This document shows, piece after piece, positions 48,312 to 57,312 of a DNA stretch of 64,000 nucleotides (within the stretch, counting starts at the first letter, position 1; every line of letters begins with the position of its first letter). Source of the DNA: Alcanivorax sp. GTDB lineage: Bacteria > Pseudomonadota > Gammaproteobacteria > Pseudomonadales > Alcanivoracaceae. The notes beneath the pieces are model-generated. The model was not told the DNA's origin, ran no database searches, and was given only the letters and a program-made list of their open reading frames with translations. The stretch lies in the NCBI RefSeq assembly GCF_017794965.1, contig NZ_CP051240.1, forward strand, positions 1,674,001 through 1,738,000, written 5' to 3'. Position numbers and translations under genes: made by a program.

Positions 48312-48378
48312 ACCACAGAGGCCACAGAGTTCACTGAGGAAAACAAGGTTTTTGCCGTGTCTTGGCGGGTTCTGTGGT
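48312..48378. repeat. ACCACAGAG...CTGTGGT dispersed palindromic repeat, copy 2
   Basis: ACCACAGAGGCCACAGAG at the left and TTCTGTGGT at the right match the element at 33538. It begins 12 nt after the yaaA stop. Confidence 0.75.
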
Positions 48379-48483
48379 GAAAGTAGAGAAAGGTTTCTTT
48401 GCGAGCACCCTTTGACCGATGTTTCAGGAAGGGATGTCACCGAACTGCCGGGTAATTCCGTTCGTTGGTCATCGCGGCAGTTG

Positions 48484-48547
48484 CCCAGAGGCACAGAGCG
48501 AGCCGAGTGAAAGGTTTTTACTCAGTGAACTCTGTGACCTCTGTGGT
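48484..48547. repeat. Dispersed palindromic repeat, copy 3
   Basis: CCCAGAGGCACAGAG at the left and CTCTGTGACCTCTGTGGT at the right match copies 1 and 2. It lies 10 nt from the stop of the coiled-coil gene. Confidence 0.75.
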
Positions 48548-48557
48548 GAAACCGCGT

Positions 48558-48860
48558 TTAATCTTTTTTCTTGTCTTCGAACTCGCTGCGTGCTGCCAGC
48601 AGGCCAGTCTTCAGGCCGTCCCAGGCGAGCTCAATACCATCCTTGATGTCTTGCCAGGCGTCTTCGCTGCGCGATTCCAGCACGTCCAGTTTGGCTTCCA
48701 GGTCCTTGCGCTGTTCCTTGAAGTCAGCCAGCTTTTCTTCGGCTTCTTCACGCCATTCATGGCTGAGATCATCAATGCGTGCAACCAGGCGATCACGCTG
48801 ATAATCCCAGTCTTCCAGTTTCTGGCGAACCGATTCAACAAAATCCTTTTTCTCTGACAT
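48558..48860 (-). CDS. Small charged coiled-coil protein
   Basis: A 100-residue, highly charged, almost wholly helical protein without signal peptide or TM segment. The heptad-like stretch EEAEEKLADFKEQRKDLEAKLDVLE (about 38-62) predicts a coiled coil. It has no cysteine and no recognisable family motif. It is 18 nt upstream of the Usp gene's end and reads the same way, so it could be the last gene of the fnr-usp unit. A stress-related or structural role is only a guess. Confidence 0.7.
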   Translation of the reverse strand: MSEKKDFVESVRQKLEDWDYQRDRLVARIDDLSHEWREEAEEKLADFKEQRKDLEAKLDVLESRSEDAWQDIKDGIELAWDGLKTGLLAARSEFEDKKKD

Positions 48861-48878
48861 GGGTTTGCTTCTCCGAAA

Positions 48879-49796
48879 TCAGGATTTCCAGGAGGTCTGG
48901 AAATCATCGGGTTTTACCACCAGCACATCACAGCTGGCACGGGTAATAACGGCCTCGGCAGTGGCGCCCAGCAACAGCCGCTCTGGCAGCTTGCGATGCA
49001 CCGTACCGACAATCAGTAAATCTACGTCGTTATCCTTGCAGTAATGGGACAGAGTAGGGGCGACAGGTCCCTCCAGTAGCACCACCTGATCTGCAGACAG
49101 CCCTTCACGGCTGGCAAACCGTTTGAATGACGTCTTCTGGGTTTCCTTGATGTCATTGAGGCTGCCACTGAAATCCGACAGCGTTTCTCCCATCAACAGC
49201 ACCAGGCTGTCATCCACCGCGTCCATCACGTGACAGGCCTTCAGCGAACCCTGCACCTGCTCCGACAGTGTTCTGGCCATGCCGGTTACCTTAACGGACA
49301 GGTCATCAGAACCGTCATTACCGGTATCAGGGTCAACCGCCAGCAACAGGGAGGGCGGGGTGTGCCAAGGTTGGCTGTGGATACACATCACATCGCAGGG
49401 CGCCTTGCGAATCAGTTGCCAGTCCCGAGGGGTAAACAGGTGGCGCTTCAAACCACTGTCCGAGCTGGTGTGTACAACCACCATGGATGGCTTGTAGTCC
49501 AGAATGATTTTTTGCAGCGCATCGATTTCACGCTTCTCCCACAGCACATGGGCACTGCAAGTCATCCCGCTGGCCAGAGAGGCAATACGTTGCTCCCAGG
49601 CATGGCGAATCTGAGTAGTGGCGGCTTCCAGTCTCTGCTTGTCATAGCCCACGGCACGGACCATGGGGGAGGAATAGCCGTTTACCGCCACGACCAGAGA
49701 GGTATTCCGAGCGACGGCCAGTTGTTTGGCCTTTTCGAATGCTGGCTGCGGCGCCTTGAGGACCGGATCCAACACAACCATGACGGGCGGTTTCAC
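48879..49796 (-). CDS. Tandem universal stress protein
   Basis: A 305-residue protein with two Usp domains (about 1-145 and 150-300). The second keeps LLIVGTVHRKLPERLLLGATAEAVI, close to the ATP-binding G-x2-G-x9-G pattern, while the first has only the weaker VVVHTSSDSGLKRHLF. The start is the GTG at 49796, which overlaps the fnr stop by 4 nt (GTGA) and so indicates translational coupling with the oxygen regulator. Such proteins often support survival in low oxygen. Confidence 0.88.
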   Translation of the reverse strand: MKPPVMVVLDPVLKAPQPAFEKAKQLAVARNTSLVVAVNGYSSPMVRAVGYDKQRLEAATTQIRHAWEQRIASLASGMTCSAHVLWEKREIDALQKIILDYKPSMVVVHTSSDSGLKRHLFTPRDWQLIRKAPCDVMCIHSQPWHTPPSLLLAVDPDTGNDGSDDLSVKVTGMARTLSEQVQGSLKACHVMDAVDDSLVLLMGETLSDFSGSLNDIKETQKTSFKRFASREGLSADQVVLLEGPVAPTLSHYCKDNDVDLLIVGTVHRKLPERLLLGATAEAVITRASCDVLVVKPDDFQTSWKS

Positions 49797-50503
49797 AACG
49801 AATCCTCCAGCGCATCGTTACCACATAATTTCTGACGATCCAGTATTTCCACTTCACGGCCTTCGGCGCGTATCCAGCCGTTTTGCTGAAACCGGGTAAA
49901 AATCCGGCTCACGGTTTCCACCGCCAGCCCCAGGTAATTGGCGATATCATAGCGGGACATGGGCAAGCGGAATGACCGGTGACTCAGCCCACGGCGTTGA
50001 TGACGCGCAGACAAGGAAAGCAGCAGTGATGCTACCCGGTCATCCGCATTCTTCTTGCTAAGCAGCATGTGTAATTCACGGTCAGCACGGATTTCATTAC
50101 TCATCAGGCTGAAGAAATGGTGCTGAAGGGACGGAATCTTTTGGGAGAGGCCTTCAAGCTGGGAGAAGGGGATCTCACAGACGGTGGCCGTTTCCAGTGC
50201 CTTGGCATTGGAAATGTGGTGTGCAGTACTGATGCCATCCATGCCCAGTACTTCACCGGGCAGATAGAAACCGGTGACTTGCTCATCGCCCTGATCGCTA
50301 AGCACATAGGTCTTGATGGCACCGGAACGCACCGCATAGACCGATTCGAAATCATCCGAGGCTCGAAACAGATGCTCACCGCGTTTCAGCGGGCGACCAC
50401 GGTGGATGATATTGTCCAGTTGGTCGAGCTGGGCGGGGGCTACTGCCAGCGGCAGACAAACCGGGCTCAGGCTGCATTCGCTACAGGAAACATGCTGTGA
50501 CAC
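49793..50503 (-). CDS. fnr: FNR/Anr oxygen-sensing transcription factor
   Basis: A 236-residue CRP/FNR-family regulator. The [4Fe-4S] ligands are Cys7, Cys10 and Cys16 in the N-terminus and Cys109 in TVCEIPF. The cyclic-nucleotide-like barrel occupies about 25-145. The helix-turn-helix (about 175-215) includes YDIANYLGLAVETVSRIFTRF with the FNR-specific E..SR recognition residues. It activates genes at TTGAT-N4-ATCAA sites when oxygen is low. Two such perfect sites are in this window, before hemN and ccoN. It lies 67 nt after hemN, matching the Pseudomonas hemN-anr order. Confidence 0.95.
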   Translation of the reverse strand: MSQHVSCSECSLSPVCLPLAVAPAQLDQLDNIIHRGRPLKRGEHLFRASDDFESVYAVRSGAIKTYVLSDQGDEQVTGFYLPGEVLGMDGISTAHHISNAKALETATVCEIPFSQLEGLSQKIPSLQHHFFSLMSNEIRADRELHMLLSKKNADDRVASLLLSLSARHQRRGLSHRSFRLPMSRYDIANYLGLAVETVSRIFTRFQQNGWIRAEGREVEILDRQKLCGNDALEDSL

Positions 50504-50570
50504 GGGGAACTCCCATATTTATCGCTGCGTATCGACTCTACCAGTGGAGAGCCAGAACACCGGAACTGGC

Positions 50571-51944
50571 CTACAGAATTCGGCTATATTTTACCGCTGT
50601 CTGTTGGGCCATGTAACGGTCAAAAGGTTGCACCAGGGCCCGGCTGACAAGGCGACCCTGTTCGGTGATTTGTAAATGCTCCGCAGAGAGGGTCACCAGG
50701 CCCTGATCGGCGAAAAAGTGCCAACGCTCAAGTGCATCAGCAAAAGTCTGGGCAAAATTTACGCCCCAACGCTGCTCAAAGCTGGGGATCTCCAGGTGCA
50801 GGTCACAGAGCAGGCGCATGATAAGCTCCTTGCGCATCTGATCGTCCTGGCTTAGCAGATAGCCTTTATCTATAGGGATCTGGTCACTCTCAATTCTGGC
50901 CTGCCACTGCTGGATATTTTTTTCATTCTGGACATAGAGATTACCAATCTCGCTGATGGCGCTCACACCCATGGCGATCAGGTCGGCATCACCATGCAGG
51001 CTGTAGCCCTGAAAATTACGATGCAACAGACCGTTCTTCTGGGCGACCGCCATTTCATCACTTTCCAGCGCAAAATGATCCATGCCGATGAAACGGTAAC
51101 CGGCACTTTGCAACATCTCGCCGGCGCGGGCATACATGCGCACTTTCTCCTCGGGGGAGGGCAGGTCCGCGCTGTTGATCTGCCGCTGAACCTTGAAGCG
51201 ATCCGGTAGATGGGCGTAGTTGTACAGCGAGATCCGTTCCGGCTTCAGCGGAATGATCTTTTCCAGCGTGCGCATCATGGATGCTTCGGACTGGCGCGGC
51301 AGGCCGCTGATCAGGTCCAGATTGATGGAGCGGAAACCGAAATCCCGGGCCCAGTGCATGGTGTCGCGAATCATTTCCCAGGACTGGATCCGGTTAACCG
51401 CTTCCTGGACGTCATGGTCCAGATCCTGCACTCCGAGACTGACCCGGTTGAACCCCAGACCCCGTAACAATCCCAGTCGGGACCGATCCACCGTGCGAGG
51501 GTCGATCTCGATAGCGTAATCACCCCGATCATCCTCACGCAGATTGAAATGCCGAGCCATGTCATAGACCAGCTCGGTCATCTGCGCGTCGCTCAGATAG
51601 GTGGGGGTGCCGCCACCCCAGTGGATCTGGGTGACCTGACGGCGATCATCGATCATGGCCGCACGCATACGGATTTCATGCTTGAGGTGCTTGAGGTATT
51701 CCGCCGCCCGCGAGCGATTGGCAGTGATAATGCGGTTACAGCCACAGTAATAGCAGACTGAGCTGCAGAACGGGATATGGAAGTACAGCGACAGGGGGCG
51801 GCGGGCCGCATTTCCTTCCTCCATCGCGGCAAGCAGGTCATCCTGAGTGATTCCAGCATGGAAATTGGGCGCCGTAGGGTAGGAGGTATAGCGCGGACCC
51901 GGTCCACCATATTGATGGATCAGTGTTTCATTCCATTCGACCAC
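50571..51944 (-). CDS. hemN: Oxygen-independent coproporphyrinogen III oxidase
   Basis: A 457-residue radical-SAM enzyme, the same length as E. coli HemN. It decarboxylates coproporphyrinogen III to protoporphyrinogen IX without oxygen. The [4Fe-4S] cluster motif is Cys60-x3-Cys64-x2-Cys67 in FCSSVCYYCGC. IHWGGGTPTYL and YSLHGDADLIAMGVSAIS are further hallmarks. The GTG at 51944 is chosen because GGAGGA lies 6 nt before it; longer frames run into the FNR box. It supplies heme to the cbb3 oxidase under low oxygen. Confidence 0.96.
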   Translation of the reverse strand: MVEWNETLIHQYGGPGPRYTSYPTAPNFHAGITQDDLLAAMEEGNAARRPLSLYFHIPFCSSVCYYCGCNRIITANRSRAAEYLKHLKHEIRMRAAMIDDRRQVTQIHWGGGTPTYLSDAQMTELVYDMARHFNLREDDRGDYAIEIDPRTVDRSRLGLLRGLGFNRVSLGVQDLDHDVQEAVNRIQSWEMIRDTMHWARDFGFRSINLDLISGLPRQSEASMMRTLEKIIPLKPERISLYNYAHLPDRFKVQRQINSADLPSPEEKVRMYARAGEMLQSAGYRFIGMDHFALESDEMAVAQKNGLLHRNFQGYSLHGDADLIAMGVSAISEIGNLYVQNEKNIQQWQARIESDQIPIDKGYLLSQDDQMRKELIMRLLCDLHLEIPSFEQRWGVNFAQTFADALERWHFFADQGLVTLSAEHLQITEQGRLVSRALVQPFDRYMAQQTAVKYSRIL

Positions 51945-51999
51945 AACAGTTCCTCCCAAACAGACAGGCGTATTATCACGGCCATGCCTGTCTGCTTTC

Positions 52000-52013
52000 T
52001 TGATGTGGATCAA
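52000..52013 (-). promoter_or_regulatory. FNR/Anr box upstream of hemN
   Basis: TTGATGTGGATCAA is a perfect TTGAT-N4-ATCAA site centred about 62 nt before the hemN start, suitable for class II activation. It overlaps the last codon and stop of the safE gene. Confidence 0.85.
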
Positions 52014-52795
52014 TGGTGTTGGTGATGCTGGTGGGTTTGCTGCATGTTCTCCCGCATCTCGGCGGCGGGTGTGGAACCATGCTGATGACTACCATGGCCT
52101 TTACCGGATGCCATTTGCCAGGCCATGACCAGGAAACCCAGCGCCAGCAGCAGGGTCAGCAATACCGCCAACTTGCGCGCCCGGGGGCTGCGAAATCCCT
52201 GCAGTTGCGATGCAACCACCCCGGTGGTGGCCACGGGGATCACCGTAATGGCACCAAACACAGCCATGATCAGCCCACCTGAGAGCGCCTGCCCGCTGGT
52301 GGCAGCCAGTGCCAGAGCGGTGTACACCAGTCCACAGGGGAGAAACCCCCACAGTATTCCCAGTGCGTAGGCCTTGATCGGGTGATCCAGTGGCAGCAGC
52401 TTTTTGGTTAGCGGTTGAAGCTTGCGCCACAGGCCCTGACCGATGCGCTCCAGGTGGGCCAGCATCCCCCCCTTGCCGGCCAGATGCAGGGCGAGCAGCA
52501 ACATCAGCACGCCGGACAACGCGAGGCCCAGTGCCATGGCGGGGCCGGGCAGCAGGTTGAGGAGTCGCTCACCGAGAGCACCGGCCAACAGTCCCAGCAA
52601 GGCATAGGTGCTGACACGGCCCAAGCCGAGCACGGCTTGCCACAACCACAGGGATTTACCCTTGCGCTGTTGCTCGGGGATGGTAAAGGTCAGGGCACTG
52701 CTGATGCCGCCACACATCCCGACACAGTGGATGCTGCCCGTGGCGGCGAGCAGGGCACTGCTGGCCAGCAACGCGAGCAGGGATTCAGGCGTCAT
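52010..52795 (-). CDS. TauE/SafE-type membrane protein of the cco cluster with His-rich tail
   Basis: A 261-residue polytopic protein with about six TM helices. Near the N-terminus it has IHCVGMCGG (a Cys-x3-Cys motif inside a TM helix) and later GILWGFLPCGLVYTAL, both typical of the sulfite-exporter-like proteins next to ccoS. The C-terminus is His-rich (HGSHQHGS... and HQHHQHH). This suggests copper handling for the oxidase rather than sulfite export (inference). The ATG at 52795 overlaps the end of ccoS by 11 nt. Confidence 0.85.
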   Translation of the reverse strand: MTPESLLALLASSALLAATGSIHCVGMCGGISSALTFTIPEQQRKGKSLWLWQAVLGLGRVSTYALLGLLAGALGERLLNLLPGPAMALGLALSGVLMLLLALHLAGKGGMLAHLERIGQGLWRKLQPLTKKLLPLDHPIKAYALGILWGFLPCGLVYTALALAATSGQALSGGLIMAVFGAITVIPVATTGVVASQLQGFRSPRARKLAVLLTLLLALGFLVMAWQMASGKGHGSHQHGSTPAAEMRENMQQTHQHHQHH

Positions 52796-52985
52796 CGTTG
52801 TCGTTCTCCTTTGCCTCACCTTGGGGATTTTTCTCCCTGCGTTGCTCGCGATCATCAAACACCACCCGCCAGGAGGCATTGTCCAGATCATCGAACTGGT
52901 CCTTGCGCAGGGCCCAGAACAAAAAGGCGATGGCGCCGGCCAGAAAGATCAGGGCCAGGGGGATCAGGAGGATGACAATTTCCAT
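52785..52985 (-). CDS. ccoS: cbb3 oxidase maturation protein CcoS
   Basis: A 66-residue bitopic protein with one N-terminal TM helix (MEIVILLIPLALIFLAGAIA) and a charged tail. The motif FLFWALRKDQFDDLD is characteristic. It is required for cofactor insertion into the catalytic subunit. It overlaps both ccoI (22 nt) and safE. Confidence 0.93.
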   Translation of the reverse strand: MEIVILLIPLALIFLAGAIAFLFWALRKDQFDDLDNASWRVVFDDREQRREKNPQGEAKENDNDDA

Positions 52986-55339
52986 CGGCTTATCCGTGAG
53001 GCGTTAAAGGTAACCAGCAAGGAGCTGGCAGACATGCCGATTGCGGCCGCCCAGGGCGGAATCAGGCCGGCCACGGCGAAGGGCACGGCAACCACATTAT
53101 AGAGCAGGGCCCAGGTCAGATTCTGGTGGATAAGGCGCCGGCAGAAGCACGCCAGGGCAGGCAGTTCGGGTACCGCATCCAGTTTGTCCTGGAGGAGATA
53201 GAGACCTGCTGCGCGCTGGGTCAGGCTGGTGGCATTGGCCGTGGCTACAGACACCGAGGCGGTCAGCATAGCGTTGGCGTCATTGATGCCATCGCCAACA
53301 ATCATCTGCGGGGAAACCTGCTCCAGTTCGGCCACCCATTGCTGTTTTTCCTCAGCCGTCATGCCCGCGTGCCATTCTGTAATGCCGGTGGCGACGGCCA
53401 CCTTGCTGGCGGCTTCCGTATTGTCACCCGTGGCCATGCGGCTGCTGATACCCTGATCACGAAGACGCTCGACGACATGGGCAGATTCCGGTCGCGGGCC
53501 ATCCTCCAGCCACAGCCGCAATCGCAGTTGTTCTTCGCAATAGAGCGCCAGGCAAGTCATGCCGTCACGGGCGCTCGCGGGGTCGCCACCGATGCGCCAT
53601 TGCTGGCCGTTGCGTTTGCCCTGTACGCCGTGCCGGGAGGGCTGAATCTCGCTGAGTGCAGGGTCCCGGGCCATCATCTGGAATGGCCGCGCCAACGGGT
53701 GCGGGTTCTGCCACTCCAGCGCTGCAGCAATAGCCAGCAGTGCATCTGCGTCCAGCACACCGTCTTCTGTTACTGGCATCTCACGTTCGACGATACGGAA
53801 CTGCCCGGTGGTCAGGGTGCCCGTCTTGTCGAAAATGACGCCGGCTATTCGCGGCAGGCGCAACAGTTGCCGCGGTGAGGCCACCAGCACGCCGTTGTTC
53901 AGGGCAGAGCCCAGCGTGGCGGAGAGTGTCAGCGGTACCGCCAGCGCCAGCGCACAGGGGCAGGTCACGACCAGTACCGCGAGCATATGCTCAAAGGCCA
54001 CAGCAGGCCCGGAAGACCAGTGCCATGCCAGAGTGACAGTAGCGAGGATCAGCACGCCGACAGTGAACAGGGGTGCCACTTGCTGCCAGTCGCGAACCAC
54101 CTCGACCCGCTCCTGTTGGGCCCGGTCCACCTGCTCACCGATCTGTGCCATCAGGCTGCTGGCAACGGTGCTGGTGGATTCGATCACCAGGTTGCCTTCT
54201 GCCACCCGGGTGCCGGCATGGACTGACTCGCCGATCTGGCGCTGGACGGGTAGTGACTCCCCGGTAAAGGCGGATTCATCCAGGGCAGCCTCGCCGTCAC
54301 GGATCAAGCCATCCACCGGCACGGTATCCCCCTGAATCAACTGTAGATGATGCCCGGCCGTAACCTGGCGGACACTGATCCACTGTGGCTGGTTGTCAGT
54401 ATCAAGACGGCGTACCGCCTGTGGCAAGGTCTCGCCCAGATGCTGATAGCTTTCATGGATTGCGCGGCGCTGGCGTTGTTCCAGCCAGCGACTGGTGAGC
54501 AGGAAGAACACGAACATGGCAGCGGAATCGAAATACACATGGCGTCCGCCGGTAGCCATGACCATGATGCTGCCACCCCAGGCTAATAAAAGGGCCAGGG
54601 CAATGGGGACATCCATGGTCAGGCGGGCTTTTTTCAGACCGCGCCAGGCACCCTGAAAGAAAGGCCAGCCGGAATAGAACACCACCGGTGTCGCCACCAC
54701 CAGACTGGCAATACGGAATACCCACTCGTAAACCGCATCCTTGCCTTCAAAGGCGCCAATGTAGAGAGCGGTGGAGTACATCATCGCCTGCATGGCACCG
54801 AGTCCGGCCAGGGCCAGCCTACCCACCAGTCGGCGCTGTTCCCGGCGTTGCTCTTCATTGCTCGCTGGATCACCGGGCAAGGTGACGCTGTAGCCCAGTC
54901 GCAACACCCTGTTGGCAGTGTCTTCGGCACTGGCCGGGCCATCATAGTCCACCAGCAGGGTCATGCCGGCCAGATTCACTGATGCGGAAGTGACGTGCGG
55001 CTGCTCGCGGACCGCCTTTTCAATCAGCCAGCTACAGGCGGCGCAAGTGAGTCCGCCCAGTTGCAATTTCAGCCTCTGCCCTCCGGGGATATCGGTGATG
55101 TGTGGGGCTACCAGCTCAGGCACCCGGAACAGGGCCCGGTTGAGGGCGGTGCGGGTTTCATCCGGCATCGGCGCCTGGCTTTCCCGGACGGTGTAATAAT
55201 CATCCAGGCCAAGGCCATAAATGGTTTCTATGGCGGCAGCACAACCTGGACAACAGGCATCACGGGGGCCTTCGGGAGTGCGCGCCTGAAACGCCCCGGC
55301 GGGCGCCGGGTTACCACAATGCCAGCAAGATTCGGTCAT
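52964..55339 (-). CDS. ccoI: Copper-exporting P1B-ATPase CcoI for cbb3 assembly
   Basis: A 791-residue P-type ATPase. The N-terminal Cys cluster (CWHCG, then CCPGC) and the heavy-metal domain with Cys99 and Cys102 (TCAACSWLIE) bind copper. The TM metal site is Cys460-Pro-Cys462 in TCPCALAL. The phosphorylation site is Asp504 in FDKTGTLT. The hinge is VGDGINDANAM. Members with the duplicated Cys-rich N-terminus are the slow-exporting FixI/CcoI type that supplies CuB of the oxidase. I use the ATG at 55339. It overlaps ccoH by 4 nt. Confidence 0.95.
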   Translation of the reverse strand: MTESCWHCGNPAPAGAFQARTPEGPRDACCPGCAAAIETIYGLGLDDYYTVRESQAPMPDETRTALNRALFRVPELVAPHITDIPGGQRLKLQLGGLTCAACSWLIEKAVREQPHVTSASVNLAGMTLLVDYDGPASAEDTANRVLRLGYSVTLPGDPASNEEQRREQRRLVGRLALAGLGAMQAMMYSTALYIGAFEGKDAVYEWVFRIASLVVATPVVFYSGWPFFQGAWRGLKKARLTMDVPIALALLLAWGGSIMVMATGGRHVYFDSAAMFVFFLLTSRWLEQRQRRAIHESYQHLGETLPQAVRRLDTDNQPQWISVRQVTAGHHLQLIQGDTVPVDGLIRDGEAALDESAFTGESLPVQRQIGESVHAGTRVAEGNLVIESTSTVASSLMAQIGEQVDRAQQERVEVVRDWQQVAPLFTVGVLILATVTLAWHWSSGPAVAFEHMLAVLVVTCPCALALAVPLTLSATLGSALNNGVLVASPRQLLRLPRIAGVIFDKTGTLTTGQFRIVEREMPVTEDGVLDADALLAIAAALEWQNPHPLARPFQMMARDPALSEIQPSRHGVQGKRNGQQWRIGGDPASARDGMTCLALYCEEQLRLRLWLEDGPRPESAHVVERLRDQGISSRMATGDNTEAASKVAVATGITEWHAGMTAEEKQQWVAELEQVSPQMIVGDGINDANAMLTASVSVATANATSLTQRAAGLYLLQDKLDAVPELPALACFCRRLIHQNLTWALLYNVVAVPFAVAGLIPPWAAAIGMSASSLLVTFNASRISRWKLSSS

Positions 55340-55854
55340 GAAGCAGGGATGGCTCCCAGCTGCAGAACATCCTTGCTGGTCATGACAGTCTGGTACAAGC
55401 GCCAATGACTGCCTTGCGACGTCACCGTGACATTGCGACGGCCATCATCGGGTAGCACGCCATCACCGCGGTAATGGTTGCCATCCAGATTGACCAGTTC
55501 GATGACCACGTCACGGTCTGCCAGAGTGGGGTGACGCAGGGCCACGGTGATACGGGCCGGCATGGGAATCGCTGTGGCCGCCAACAGGCGCGCCTGTACG
55601 CCGGCGCCCACCTGGGATAACTCCAGCCCGATACCTAATCGTTGCGCCAATTGCTCCTGCTCGGCAGAACGATTGATCGACTTGCCTTCCTTATACCATT
55701 CATCCACAACCGGATCGTCGGCATTCACAATGGCGATGTAGAGCGTAATAAGGCCAGCGACAACCGCCGATGCCGGTAACAGTATGGCCAGCCACAGGAA
55801 CGGGTGGCGGTACCAGGCCTTTTCAGCGTCCGGGTGCAATGAATCGTGATTCAT
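55336..55854 (-). CDS. ccoH: cbb3 oxidase assembly protein CcoH (FixH)
   Basis: A 172-residue protein with one N-terminal TM helix (about 21-43) and a periplasmic domain. PVVDEWYKEGKSINRSAEQEQLA is the FixH signature (about 49-71). The start at 55854 overlaps ccoG by 32 nt. It stabilises and assembles the oxidase complex with CcoI. Confidence 0.92.
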   Translation of the reverse strand: MNHDSLHPDAEKAWYRHPFLWLAILLPASAVVAGLITLYIAIVNADDPVVDEWYKEGKSINRSAEQEQLAQRLGIGLELSQVGAGVQARLLAATAIPMPARITVALRHPTLADRDVVIELVNLDGNHYRGDGVLPDDGRRNVTVTSQGSHWRLYQTVMTSKDVLQLGAIPAS

Positions 55855-57232
55855 GACGCTTCTCCAGATCAGGGTTATCCAGCGACCTGACAGTAAACCA
55901 GATCGTGGAGGAGGGCACTTCCACTTCATAGGGGTCGTAGCTGACCGTGACAGGCAGGCTCAGCGTCTGCCCGCCCTGAAGGGTGAATTGCTCGCGACTC
56001 TCCATTGAAAGCCCCTCCGGGCCTTCCAGTTTCAGTTCGTAACGTTCCGCATCCTGGCTCTTGTTGAGGATCACCAGACGGTAAATGTTTTCGATTTCTC
56101 CGCTGCTGGTGGTTCGATAGAGCTGGTTCCGATCACGGATCACATCGACCTGCAGTGGCACACGACCATAGAGGCTGGCCATGAACAGGGTAGCCATGAC
56201 GAGCAGTGCAGCCCCATAGCCGATAAGTCGTGGGCGAATCACGCTGGAGGCTTTGTGCTCAAGGGCATTTTCGGTGGTATAGCGTACCAGCCCCTTGGGT
56301 TTGCCAATATGCTCCATGACATCGTCGCAGGCATCGATACAGGCGGCACAGGTGATGCACTCGTACTGCAAGCCATCACGGATATCGATACCGGTGGGGC
56401 AGACCTGTACACACAGGCCGCAATCGATGCAGTCGCCCAGTGGATTATCGGTATCCGCCTTTTTCTTTTTTGCCCCCTTGCCACGGGGTTCACCGCGCTC
56501 TTCATCGTAGGAAACGATCAGTGTGTTGCGATCGAACATGACGCTCTGGAAACGGGCATAGGGACACATGTAGAGGCACACCTGCTCACGCATGAAACCG
56601 GCGTTGCCGTAGGTGGCCACCGTGAAGAACCCCACCCAGAACATTTCCCAGCCGCCCCAGCCCAGGCTGAAAATCCGCGCGGTGAGATCCGTGATCGGGG
56701 AGAAGTAGCCAACAAAAGTGAGGCCGGTCATGAACGCCAGAAACAGCCATAAAACATGCTTGCTGCCGCGGCGCAGCAGTTTGCTCGCCGTCCAGGGCGC
56801 GTTGTCCATCTTTATGCGGCTGTGGCGGTCACCTTCAAGCCATTGCTCGATCCACTGGAAGAAACGAGTCCAGGTCGTCTGCGGACAGACATAACCGCAA
56901 TACACCCGGCCGGCCAGCACAGTGAAAAAGAACAACGCAAAGGCCGCAATAATCAATGACCAGGAAAGGAACAGAAAATCCTGTGGCCAGAAGGTCAGTC
57001 CAAAGATGCGGAATTGGCGACCGGGCAGGTCAAACAACACCGCTTGCTGTCCGTCCCAGCGGACCCAGGGGAGCAACAGATAGAGGCCCATGGTGCCAAG
57101 GATGGTGATATTGCGAATGGTCTGGAAACGGCCGGCAATGGATTTAACTTGAATGCGCTCGCGTTTGCTGTAAAGACTGACAGCACCATCGGGGCTGGCG
57201 TCATTGACCTCGATGCGTCGAGGATCTGACAT
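55823..57232 (-). CDS. ccoG: cbb3 oxidase accessory iron-sulfur protein CcoG
   Basis: A 469-residue membrane protein with about five TM segments. VYCGYVCPQTTWTRFF lies in the N-terminal half. Two [4Fe-4S] motifs follow, CIDCGLCVQVCPTGIDIRDG and CITCAACIDACD. The C-terminal IG-like domain is the usual FixG/RdxA end. It reduces copper for CcoI-dependent delivery in studied species. The start at 57232 is the ATG before SDPRRIEV. Confidence 0.95.
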   Translation of the reverse strand: MSDPRRIEVNDASPDGAVSLYSKRERIQVKSIAGRFQTIRNITILGTMGLYLLLPWVRWDGQQAVLFDLPGRQFRIFGLTFWPQDFLFLSWSLIIAAFALFFFTVLAGRVYCGYVCPQTTWTRFFQWIEQWLEGDRHSRIKMDNAPWTASKLLRRGSKHVLWLFLAFMTGLTFVGYFSPITDLTARIFSLGWGGWEMFWVGFFTVATYGNAGFMREQVCLYMCPYARFQSVMFDRNTLIVSYDEERGEPRGKGAKKKKADTDNPLGDCIDCGLCVQVCPTGIDIRDGLQYECITCAACIDACDDVMEHIGKPKGLVRYTTENALEHKASSVIRPRLIGYGAALLVMATLFMASLYGRVPLQVDVIRDRNQLYRTTSSGEIENIYRLVILNKSQDAERYELKLEGPEGLSMESREQFTLQGGQTLSLPVTVSYDPYEVEVPSSTIWFTVRSLDNPDLEKRHESRFIAPGR

Positions 57233-57312
57233 GGCTGACCTCCTGTAGTTACCCCTCAAGTCTGCCGCAGTGCAGCCTGGCTGACACTGCGACAGATTGT
57301 CCTACCCGCCAG

